Source: Treponema sp. (GTDB lineage: Bacteria; Spirochaetota; Spirochaetia; Treponematales; Breznakiellaceae). From it: DNA of 5,498 bases. Shown in pieces: positions 1 to 5,390 of the stretch (within the stretch, counting starts at the first letter, position 1; every line of letters begins with the position of its first letter). A model generated the notes under the pieces. The model worked only from the letters and a program-made list of their open reading frames with translations. It had not been told where the DNA came from and ran no database searches. The position numbers and the translations under genes were made by a program. The DNA lies in the NCBI GenBank assembly GCA_009780285.1, contig WRAL01000118.1:1-5498 (forward strand). Reading direction: 5' to 3'.

Positions 1-113
1 ATCCCGCATACGAGTATCGTCAGCGTCCCGCTCACGCTGTGCCAGTACCCGTCGTGCTCCGCCTCTTCCTCAAGTTGCCGCATCTCCTCCCGCAGCTCGC
101 TCCATATCCCCAT
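1..113 (-). CDS. Transposase N-terminus, ISAs1-type (partial, runs off left edge)
   Basis: The minus strand starts an ATG at 113 and stays open to base 1, giving 37 codons beginning MGIWSELREEMRQLEEE and ending GYWHSVSGTLTILVCG. An acidic helix followed by a hydrophobic stretch in which a locus becomes active resembles the N-terminal DDE_Tnp_1-associated region of ISAs1 (H-repeat) family transposases; the assignment is from memory of such proteins. The start is supported by a purine-rich ribosome binding site just upstream (GAGGGGAAGG directly before the ATG, plus-strand 114-123). The catalytic DDE domain would lie left of the window, so intactness cannot be judged. The outer end of the element should lie between 114 and about 200, but I could not identify a terminal inverted repeat or target duplication because the other end is not visible. 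An alternative is an unrelated small acidic protein. Confidence 0.65.
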   Translation of the reverse strand, partial: MGIWSELREEMRQLEEEAEHDGYWHSVSGTLTILVCG

Positions 114-230
114 CCTTCCCCTCTGGGGTCATTTTACGCTTTTTTCCTTCACGGGGAATACGGGCGGCAAATTAGATTGACGTGGAATCGGGCCCCTGCG
201 GCGGCGCGTGTTCTGCGAGCGAGATCGCCC

Positions 231-259
231 TTGCGCAAGTCCTCGTTACGGTGTATCCT
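231..259 (+). promoter_or_regulatory. Weak candidate sigma-70 promoter for the lipoprotein gene
   Basis: TTGCGC (231-236) and TATCCT (254-259) are separated by 17 nt, matching the consensus hexamers at 3 and 4 of 6 positions. Transcription would begin near 266, leaving a leader of about 65 nt before the ATG at 331. The spacing is ideal but the match is modest, and I found nothing better in 114-330. Confidence 0.25.
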
Positions 260-314
260 ACGAGCCGCGCCGATGGTTTCTCTGCCGTACGCGGCCATGT
301 ATGAACGACAAAAA

Positions 315-320
315 TGGGAG
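315..320 (+). promoter_or_regulatory. Ribosome binding site of the lipoprotein gene
   Basis: TGGGAG lies 10 nt before the ATG at 331. It is a little distant but is the only purine-rich site nearby, and it supports the start that gives a proper signal peptide. Confidence 0.5.
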
Positions 321-330
321 ATAAAACCGC

Positions 331-747
331 ATGAAAAAATATTTGGCGGCCTTGGCTTTCGCGACGCTGGCGATTCTTTTTTTCGCCTGCGACTGGGTCA
401 TCTACGATGACGACAGTGAGGAATTCGCCTCGCACCTACGCGGAACCTGGGTGGCGAACTTCGTCGAGGGCAAGCCCTATGGGGAAGGCAGCGTCGTGAT
501 TGAACGCTCCAGAATCGCCATTACAGGCTTCGCGCGAACGGACAACAACGTGGCTCCGGCGAATATTCCCTTTAATGATTTCATTAGAAATACCAGGTTG
601 GAAGGTTTTTCGGAGAAAGACAGGCTTGTCATAAGAAACGGGCCCAGGGGAACCGCGCACATCGGCTACGAATGGGACGAAAGAGACAAGGACCTTCTTC
701 TTTTGATCTTCGCGCCCGGCGTTGACATAGTTCTCGAAAAAAAGTAA
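331..747 (+). CDS. Small exported lipoprotein, hypothetical (138 aa)
   Basis: The product begins with a signal peptide: MKK, then a hydrophobic core over residues 4-19, then Cys20 in the context LFFAC. The bulky Phe at -3 and -2 departs from the classical lipobox but fits the relaxed form known in spirochaetes, so processing by signal peptidase II and lipidation at Cys20 are likely. Asp21 (+2) and a run of acidic residues (DDDSEE, 26-31) follow. The mature domain starts with LRGTW (36-40) and contains VVIERSRIAITGFAR (55-69), then an alternation of short beta-like segments to the C-terminus. This pattern resembles a recurrent group of uncharacterised Treponema lipoproteins that look like small beta-barrels; the resemblance is from memory. 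Its function and ligand are unknown. The gene stands alone between the transposon end and the promoter of the next gene, and no terminator with a T-run follows it. Confidence 0.8.
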   Translation: MKKYLAALAFATLAILFFACDWVIYDDDSEEFASHLRGTWVANFVEGKPYGEGSVVIERSRIAITGFARTDNNVAPANIPFNDFIRNTRLEGFSEKDRLVIRNGPRGTAHIGYEWDERDKDLLLLIFAPGVDIVLEKK

Positions 748-755
748 CGCCCGCG

Positions 756-785
756 TTGACACGCGCGAAATCCGCGCGCTAGAAT
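756..785 (+). promoter_or_regulatory. Strong sigma-70-type promoter of the oxidoreductase-rdgB operon
   Basis: A perfect -35 TTGACA (756-761) is followed after 18 nt by TAGAAT (780-785), 5 of 6 to the -10 consensus. Transcription should begin at about 791-793, only 2-4 nt before the ATG at 795, so the mRNA would be almost leaderless. The spacer holds an inverted repeat, CGCGCG (762-767) and CGCGCG (773-778) around AAATC, which could be an operator or could simply reflect high GC. The -35 begins only 8 nt after the lipoprotein stop codon, so the downstream operon does not depend on the lipoprotein promoter. Confidence 0.8.
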
Positions 786-794
786 CCGGGGAAG

Positions 795-2390
795 ATGCGT
801 TTAAGCGACAAAGGTCTCCGAGACGGCGCGGCCTGGGAAAGGGCCGGAATCGCCCTGCCTAAATTCGACCGGGCGGCGATGAGGGCCGAAACCGCGCGGG
901 CGCCGCAGTGGATTCACTTTGGCGCCGGGAATATTTTTCGGGCCTTTCCCTCGGCGCTGGCGCAGGAGCTTTTGGAAAAAGGGCTGCTGCGAACCGGCGC
1001 GATAGCGGTTTCCGGGCGCAATGGCCAGGCCATAGACAAGGGCTTCGCGCCCTTCGACGATCTTTCCCTTCTTACAATTCTAAAGGCCGACGGTTCGATC
1101 GAAAGAAAAGTTATCGCTTCCATCGCGCGCTCGATTAAAATCGACGACATGGCCGCGCTGCGGGAGATTTTCGCGAGCGCCCCCCTTCAGATGGCCAGCT
1201 TTACGATTACGGAAAAGGGCTACGCGCTGCGCGGCGCCGACGGGGATTTTTTTCCGGACGTGGCGCGGGACATGGAAGCCGGCCCTTTTTTCCCGCGCAG
1301 CTATCTCGGCCGAATCGCCGCGCTTTGCCATGAGCGCTGGCTGCGCGGGGCGGCGCCGCTTGCGCTTGTGAGCATGGACAATTGCTCGCGTAACGGCGAG
1401 GCGCTTTGCGCTTGTGTTTGCGCCTTCGCGCGGGCCTGGACGGAAAAGGGCCTTGCCGACAAGGGCTTTTTGGATTATGCGCTGGACTCACAAAGGCTTT
1501 CATTTCCCTGGACGATGATCGACAAGATCACCCCCGCGCCGGATCCGGCGCTGCTTGCGTCCCTGGCCGAGGCGGGAATCGAGGGAATCGAGGCCGCGGC
1601 CGGAAACGCCTCGCCATTCGTCAACGCCGAGGAAACGCAGTGCCTCATAATGGAAGATTCTTTTCCCAACGGAAGGCCGCCGCTTGAATCCGCCGGCGCG
1701 ATTCTTACCGATCGCCAAACCGTGGACAAGGCGGAAAAGATGAAAGTCTGCGCCTGCCTCAATCCCCTGCACACGGCGCTGGCGATTTTCGGCTGCCTGC
1801 TTGGATACAAAAGAATCAGCGACGAAATGAAAAATCCAGACCTGGCAAGAATGGCCGAAAGGCTCGGCTACGAGGAAGGGCTTGTCGCCATCGAGGATCC
1901 GCGCGTGATTAATCCCCGGGATTTTTTGGAGGCCGTTCTTCGCGAGCGCCTGCCCAATCCTTTTCTGCCGGACTCGCCGCAGCGCATAGCGACGGACACT
2001 TCTCAAAAAGTGGGGATTCGATTCGGCCAAACGATACGAGTGCATGTGGAAAGGCCGGATCTTTCGGCGGACAGCCTGCGCATGATTCCCCTGGCGATCG
2101 CCGCCTGGCTGCGCTACCTTCTTGCGCTGGACGACGAAGGCCGGCCTTTCCAGCCAAGCCCGGATCCGCTTTACGAAAATCTGCGCGCCCGTTTGGCCGG
2201 CATAGCGCTTGGGGACAGTCCGCCTAAAGGCGGAGCGCTCAAACCTATTTTGCGCGATGAAAAAATATTTTCCATAGATCTTTGCCGCGCCGGGCTTTCA
2301 GGCAAAATCGAAAAAATCTTTAAGGAAATGCTGGAAGGGCCGGGCGCCGTTGCGCGCGCGCTTAAAAAATATGCAGGCGGGACAGAATGA
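795..2390 (+). CDS. Mannitol dehydrogenase-family NAD(P)-dependent oxidoreductase (531 aa)
   Basis: This is a cytoplasmic polyol or sugar-acid dehydrogenase of the long-chain mannitol dehydrogenase family (mannitol 2-dehydrogenase, fructuronate and tagaturonate reductases), which interconvert a ketose or keto-acid with its polyol or aldonate using NAD(P)H. The N-terminal Rossmann domain carries the nucleotide-binding motif HFGAGNIFRAF (41-51). VSMDNCSRNG (192-201) matches the family's CDN...NG motif, FPWTMIDKITP (237-247) its FP-TMVDRI-P motif, and the Lys/Asn/His region KVCACLNPLHTALA (317-330) supplies the catalytic site with Asn323 and His326. RLPNPFLPDSPQRIA (385-399) opens the helical C-terminal domain. 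At 531 aa it is somewhat longer than UxuB or mannitol 2-dehydrogenase (about 490) and matches a Firmicutes/spirochaete subgroup starting MxLSxxGLxDxAAWE. That match fixes the start at 795; the next Met is residue 29. GGGGAAG abuts the ATG, too close for a good Shine-Dalgarno site. Substrate cannot be decided: no uronate genes are nearby, so uxuB is not assigned. Confidence 0.92.
   Translation: MRLSDKGLRDGAAWERAGIALPKFDRAAMRAETARAPQWIHFGAGNIFRAFPSALAQELLEKGLLRTGAIAVSGRNGQAIDKGFAPFDDLSLLTILKADGSIERKVIASIARSIKIDDMAALREIFASAPLQMASFTITEKGYALRGADGDFFPDVARDMEAGPFFPRSYLGRIAALCHERWLRGAAPLALVSMDNCSRNGEALCACVCAFARAWTEKGLADKGFLDYALDSQRLSFPWTMIDKITPAPDPALLASLAEAGIEGIEAAAGNASPFVNAEETQCLIMEDSFPNGRPPLESAGAILTDRQTVDKAEKMKVCACLNPLHTALAIFGCLLGYKRISDEMKNPDLARMAERLGYEEGLVAIEDPRVINPRDFLEAVLRERLPNPFLPDSPQRIATDTSQKVGIRFGQTIRVHVERPDLSADSLRMIPLAIAAWLRYLLALDDEGRPFQPSPDPLYENLRARLAGIALGDSPPKGGALKPILRDEKIFSIDLCRAGLSGKIEKIFKEMLEGPGAVARALKKYAGGTE
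2375..2382 (+). promoter_or_regulatory. Ribosome binding site of rdgB inside the upstream gene
   Basis: AGGCGGGA lies 4 nt before the rdgB ATG and within the last codons of the oxidoreductase gene. Together with the ATGA stop/start overlap it indicates translational coupling. Confidence 0.5.
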
Positions 2391-3058
2391 CAATTTGGTT
2401 TGCCACGGGCAACATGCACAAAAAGGCCGAGCTTGCCGCGATTTTGGCCGAAAACGGATGCGCCGGTTTTAGCCTTTTAACGCCGCCGGATGCCGCCCTT
2501 GCTTTCGCGCCGGAAGAAACCGAGGACACTTTTCACGGCAACGCGCTTTTAAAGGCGCGCGCGCTGCGCGACCTATTGCGCGCCGCGCGCCCTGCGGCCT
2601 ATACCGAAGACGATCCGATAATCGCCGACGATTCCGGCATTTGCCTGGACGCGCTGGGCGGAAGGCCGGGGATTTTTTCCGCGCGCTATTGCGGCGCGGG
2701 CTGCGCGCCCGGCGAAAAAAGCCTGGACGACGGCGAGCGCAACGCGCTTCTCCTTGCCGAGCTTGGCGACAATCCGGAGCGCTCGGCGCGCTTCGTCTGC
2801 GCCCTGGCGCTGCTTTTAGGCGAGCACAGGTTTTGTGTGTGCCAGGAAACCTTCGAAGGGGAAATCGTCTGTGACGCGGGCCTTGCGCGCGGGCGCGGCG
2901 GCTTCGGCTACGATCCCATTCTTTTTATTCCAAGCCTTGGCCGCACCGTGGCCGAGCTTTCCCAAAGCGAGAAAAACGCGCTCAGCCATCGCGCGAAGGC
3001 CGGCAAGCGCGCGGCCCAAATCATCGCGCGGGAATACGGGGCTTTTTCTAAAGTTTGA
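2387..3058 (+). CDS. rdgB: RdgB/HAM1-family dITP/XTP pyrophosphatase (223 aa)
   Basis: The enzyme hydrolyses non-canonical purine nucleoside triphosphates (dITP, ITP, XTP) to monophosphate and pyrophosphate, keeping deaminated purines out of DNA and RNA. The Ham1 signatures appear in order: FATGNMHKKAE (5-15) for triphosphate binding; TFHGNALLKA (48-57); IADDSGICLDALGGRPG (79-95) with the expected catalytic Asp at 81/82, followed by SARYCG (98-103); GGFGYDPI (171-178) for base recognition; and TVAELSQSEKNALSHR (187-202). The length exceeds the usual 195-205 aa. The extra residues fall at about 60-77, before the catalytic loop, and at about 103-113, after SARY. His50-Gly51 replaces the Glu-Glu often found in TFEENA, and eight cysteines are scattered along the chain. 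Its ATG overlaps the upstream TGA as ATGA, so the two genes are probably co-transcribed and coupled. The last base of its own stop codon is the first base of a 16-bp stem-loop. Confidence 0.95.
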   Translation: MTIWFATGNMHKKAELAAILAENGCAGFSLLTPPDAALAFAPEETEDTFHGNALLKARALRDLLRAARPAAYTEDDPIIADDSGICLDALGGRPGIFSARYCGAGCAPGEKSLDDGERNALLLAELGDNPERSARFVCALALLLGEHRFCVCQETFEGEIVCDAGLARGRGGFGYDPILFIPSLGRTVAELSQSEKNALSHRAKAGKRAAQIIAREYGAFSKV

Positions 3059-3094
3059 GCCTCTTGCAAAACTCGGTTAGTTTTGCAAGAGGCT
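3058..3094 (+). repeat. Stem-loop 1: perfect 16-bp inverted repeat
   Basis: AGCCTCTTGCAAAACT (3058-3073) and AGTTTTGCAAGAGGCT (3079-3094) are exact reverse complements around the 5-nt loop CGGTT. The left arm starts on the last base of the rdgB TGA. As RNA it would be a very stable hairpin capping the rdgB message. The bases that follow (ATGCAGTTTC) are not a U-tract, so factor-independent termination is doubtful, but 3'-end protection is possible. Confidence 0.9.
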
Positions 3095-3130
3095 ATGCAG
3101 TTTCTCGCCCTTGGGCTACGAAACATGCAT
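3095..3130 (+). repeat. Stem-loop 2: imperfect central hairpin
   Basis: ATGCA (3095-3099) and GTTTC (3100-3104) pair with GAAAC (3120-3124) and TGCAT (3126-3130), with A3125 bulged. Inside, GCC and GGC (3107-3109, 3114-3116) can close a small CTTG loop. The pairing is weaker than in the outer two hairpins but occupies precisely the gap between them. Confidence 0.5.
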
Positions 3131-3139
3131 TTTTTAGCG

Positions 3140-3175
3140 GAGGCGCTTGCAAACCTGAAGTTTTGCAAGCGCCTC
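3140..3175 (+). repeat. Stem-loop 3: perfect 14-bp inverted repeat
   Basis: GAGGCGCTTGCAAA (3140-3153) and TTTGCAAGCGCCTC (3162-3175) are exact reverse complements around the 8-nt loop CCTGAAGT. The core TTTGCAAG is shared with stem-loop 1. The following bases, GTTTAATCAACAATTTTTT (3176-3194), are T-rich but the T-run starts 14 nt after the stem, too far for a typical intrinsic terminator. Confidence 0.85.
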
Positions 3176-3198
3176 GTTTAATCAACAATTTTTTCGGC

Positions 3199-5334
3199 AT
3201 GAGCCGGAAAAAAATCGGAGACGCTTTGCCCAGACTTGACATTCAGAACGCGCTCAACGGCCCGCAGCTTAGGGCCGCAACGAGCATAGAAGGCCCGCTT
3301 TCAATTATCGCCGGCGCGGGATCTGGCAAAACCAGGGTGATCACTTATAGGATCGCGTACATGCTAAGCCTGGGAATATCGCCCGGCGCGATTCTTGCGC
3401 TTACTTTTACTAACAAGGCGGCGCGCGAAATGGAAAGCCGCGCAAAGGAGCTTGCAGGCGGAAGGCTGGAGGGCCTTACCGTCAGCACCTTTCATGCCTT
3501 TGGCCTTTCGATAATCCGTGAAAACGCCGAGGCGCTGGGATATCGAAAAAGCTTTTCGATTTACGATGAAAGCGATCGCGAAACCTTGATCAAGGAAAGC
3601 CTGCGCGAGTGCCGAATGTCAACGAAAAAAGTCGACATTTGGGCGTTGGGCCAGCTTTTTTCCAACGTTAGAACAGGGCTTGCGTCTTTCGGCGCGCCGG
3701 GCGGCAGGCGGAACGCGGCCAGCGCGGAGCTCCTGCCGGTGTACGAGGCCTACAGACAGGGCCTGAAAGTGTATAACGCCGTTGACTTTGACGATCTTCT
3801 GGCACTTCCGCTGGAGCTTTTTTCCGAGCGCCCGGAGGCGCTGGAGGAGTATCGCGCGCGCTTTCGTTATATTCTTGTCGATGAATTTCAGGACACAAGC
3901 GCCATTCAATACAAGCTTCTTCGCGCGCTGGCGCTGAAAACGGAGGGCGCTACAGCGAACGTGTGCATAGTCGGCGACGACGATCAGTCGATTTATTCCT
4001 GGCGAGGCGCCAACGCGAAAAACCTTGCGATGTTCGAGGAGGATTTTCCCGGCGCCATCGAAATAAAGCTGGAACAAAACTATCGTTCAACCTCGACCAT
4101 ACTTGACGCGGCGAACGGCCTTATCGCCCACAACACAGGCAGAAAGGAAAAAAAACTTTGGTCCGGCCGCGACGGGGGGAAACCGATTGAGCTTGTGTTT
4201 CCCGAAAACGAAGGCGATGAGGCTGATTTTATCGCGACTAAAATAAGGGAATTAATGACAGGCGAAACGCGCAGATATCATGAGTTCGGCGTTCTTACGC
4301 GAACGAATTCCCTTGCCAGAAATATCGAGGAAGCCTTTCTTGCAAAGGATATTCCCTACAAAGTTTCAGGCGGCACGAGCTTTTTCCAGCGAAAGGAAAT
4401 CAAGGACATAGTTTCCTACATGCGCGCCATCGCGAACCCGGACGACGATTTAAGTCTTCTAAGAATCATTAACACTCCGGCGCGCGGCGTTGGCAGATCG
4501 ACGGTTGCGGCGCTGAGCGAGATCGCGAAAAAAAACAAAACCTCGATCTGGGGCGCGATCCTGCGCCTTAACCATTCGCGCTCGGAAGGCCAGCAGCAAT
4601 TGTTTCAGGACAAAAAAACCCTTACCGAGCTTGAATGCTTCGTCGATCTGATGGAAGCGCAAAGGGAGGAATTTTCCGCCGGCTCCGGCGCCGGGCGAAA
4701 AACCCTCGCCGAAAAAACCCGCGCGCTCGTCGACGGCATCGATTACTGGAGCCATCTTATCACCGAGCATGGCCAGGGCGACAACGCGGAAAAAGTCGCC
4801 GCCTGGAAGTTCGCCAACGTCGGGCATTACATCAAAATGATCGAAAACTGGGAACGTTCCGGAGACACGCGCGGAGGGGACTTGCGCGAATGGCTGGGAA
4901 GGATAAGCCTTATCACGCGCGACGACGGCGAAACGGACGCGCTGGGCAAGGTAAGCCTTATGACGATTCATTCGGCGAAGGGCCTTGAGTTCCCGGTCGT
5001 GTTTATAGCCGGCGCGGAAAAAGGGCTTATCCCCCACGACCGCAGCGCCGACGACGCGCAGGACGAGGAAGAGGCCGCCGGAAACCTCGAGGAGGAACGC
5101 CGGCTTTTCTACGTCGCGCTTACTCGCGCGCGCGAGCGGCTTTTTATCACTGCCTGCAAAACCCGCCGGCGGCTTCAAGGTGAAAGCGATCGCGAGCCTT
5201 CGCCCTTTATCGCCGAAATTCCTGACGGCCTTATCCAGAACGAGGTCGTCGCGCCGCCGCTTTCCCCGGAAGAGGAGGAAGCGCTGGCCCAGGATATGAT
5301 GGAAAAAATCCGCGCACGGATAAAGTCGAGCTAG
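3199..5334 (+). CDS. UvrD/Rep/PcrA-type superfamily 1A DNA helicase (711 aa)
   Basis: This is a 3'-5' ATP-dependent DNA translocase/helicase, of the group acting in nucleotide excision and mismatch repair, replication restart and clearing of protein blocks. All SF1A motifs are present: Q motif LNGPQ (19-23); Walker A AGAGSGKT (38-45); Ia LTFTNKAAREM (68-78); Ib STFHAFG (96-102); II DEFQDTS (228-234); III VGDDDQSIYSWRGA (258-271); IV EQNYRST (292-298); the 2B-proximal block GGTSFFQRKEIKD (391-403); V TIHSAKGLEFP (589-599); VI EEERRLFYVALTRARER (631-647). The SWRGA and IKLEQNYRS wording is closer to Rep than to PcrA or UvrD. Only about 64 residues follow motif VI, ending in an acidic helix, and I see no Tudor-like C-terminal domain as in PcrA/UvrD. 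The start is uncertain. ATG 3199 lacks a Shine-Dalgarno site, while TTG 3226 (702 aa) has GGAG at good spacing. An upstream TTG at 3055 would translate the stem-loop block and is unlikely. No gene symbol is chosen among rep, uvrD and pcrA. Confidence 0.94.
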   Translation: MSRKKIGDALPRLDIQNALNGPQLRAATSIEGPLSIIAGAGSGKTRVITYRIAYMLSLGISPGAILALTFTNKAAREMESRAKELAGGRLEGLTVSTFHAFGLSIIRENAEALGYRKSFSIYDESDRETLIKESLRECRMSTKKVDIWALGQLFSNVRTGLASFGAPGGRRNAASAELLPVYEAYRQGLKVYNAVDFDDLLALPLELFSERPEALEEYRARFRYILVDEFQDTSAIQYKLLRALALKTEGATANVCIVGDDDQSIYSWRGANAKNLAMFEEDFPGAIEIKLEQNYRSTSTILDAANGLIAHNTGRKEKKLWSGRDGGKPIELVFPENEGDEADFIATKIRELMTGETRRYHEFGVLTRTNSLARNIEEAFLAKDIPYKVSGGTSFFQRKEIKDIVSYMRAIANPDDDLSLLRIINTPARGVGRSTVAALSEIAKKNKTSIWGAILRLNHSRSEGQQQLFQDKKTLTELECFVDLMEAQREEFSAGSGAGRKTLAEKTRALVDGIDYWSHLITEHGQGDNAEKVAAWKFANVGHYIKMIENWERSGDTRGGDLREWLGRISLITRDDGETDALGKVSLMTIHSAKGLEFPVVFIAGAEKGLIPHDRSADDAQDEEEAAGNLEEERRLFYVALTRARERLFITACKTRRRLQGESDREPSPFIAEIPDGLIQNEVVAPPLSPEEEEALAQDMMEKIRARIKSS
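3217..3220 (+). promoter_or_regulatory. Possible ribosome binding site for a TTG start of the helicase
   Basis: GGAG is followed by 5 nt and then an in-frame TTG at 3226, giving a product that starts MPRLDIQNALNGPQL, still upstream of the Q motif. The ATG at 3199 is preceded by TTTTTTCGGC with no purine-rich site. The sequence therefore favours TTG on initiation signals and ATG on codon type. Confidence 0.35.
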
Positions 5335-5355
5335 GGAAGCGCCCTTCGCGCCAGC

Positions 5356-5384
5356 TTGACACCGGCGGCGAGCGGCCCTATGCT
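5356..5384 (+). promoter_or_regulatory. Sigma-70-type promoter of the DtxR-family gene
   Basis: A perfect -35 TTGACA (5356-5361) and TATGCT (5379-5384, 4 of 6 to consensus) are 17 nt apart. The predicted transcription start is at about 5390-5392, coinciding with the ATG at 5391. No Shine-Dalgarno sequence precedes that ATG (TGCTTGCGCG), so the mRNA is probably leaderless. No terminator separates it from the helicase gene; the only fold is a 4-bp AGGG/CCCT stem near 5333-5345. Confidence 0.65.
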
Positions 5385-5390
5385 TGCGCG

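Larger units (their letters stand above)
3058..3175 (+). repeat. Triple stem-loop block with inverted ends (REPIN/MITE-like)
   Basis: Three stem-loops stand side by side between rdgB and the helicase gene. The block starts AGCCTCTTGCAAAACT and ends AGTTTTGCAAGCGCCTC. Its ends share an 11-bp inverted repeat, CTTGCAAAACT (3063-3073) against AGTTTTGCAAG (3159-3169). The outer two stem-loops are therefore two versions of the same palindrome, as in REP doublets (REPINs) or very small MITEs. Being non-coding and lacking T-runs after either long stem, it is not a standard pair of terminators. Whether it is dispersed elsewhere in the genome cannot be seen here. It could act as an mRNA stabiliser, attenuator or protein-binding site as well as a passive repeat. 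Confidence 0.7.

Noticed and set aside
177..182. TTGACG as a -35 element for the lipoprotein gene
   Set aside because: At 16-18 nt downstream the sequence is GC-rich (around 199-206) with no -10-like hexamer.
39..410. Plus-strand open frame of 123 codons across the transposase start and the lipoprotein start
   Set aside because: It spans the IS end, the non-coding region and the signal peptide coding sequence in another frame, and its composition is not protein-like.
1573..1592. Short tandem duplication GGAATCGAG in the oxidoreductase gene
   Set aside because: Two 9-bp copies encode Gly-Ile-Glu twice in frame in a variable region; this is too short to be more than a local slippage event.
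1500..2045. Minus-strand open frame of 181 codons opposite the oxidoreductase gene
   Set aside because: It is antisense to conserved mannitol dehydrogenase motifs, lacks a recognisable domain, and has no evident initiation signals.
3058..3094. Classical intrinsic terminator of rdgB
   Set aside because: The stem is strong, but no T-run follows on the plus strand and none follows on the minus strand either.
3058..3175. Possible CRISPR array from the repeated TTTTGCAAG motif
   Set aside because: There are only two palindromic units, each is itself a complete hairpin with different outer arms, and there is no regular spacer-repeat pattern or cas gene.
3236..3241. TTGACA within the start of the helicase gene as an internal promoter
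   Set aside because: No -10-like sequence occurs at 16-18 nt spacing, and it lies inside the conserved N-terminal coding sequence.
4459..5178. Long minus-strand open frame of 239 codons opposite the helicase gene
   Set aside because: It lies wholly antisense to conserved helicase motifs; GC-rich codons on the coding strand create long open antisense frames. Its product has no recognisable domain.
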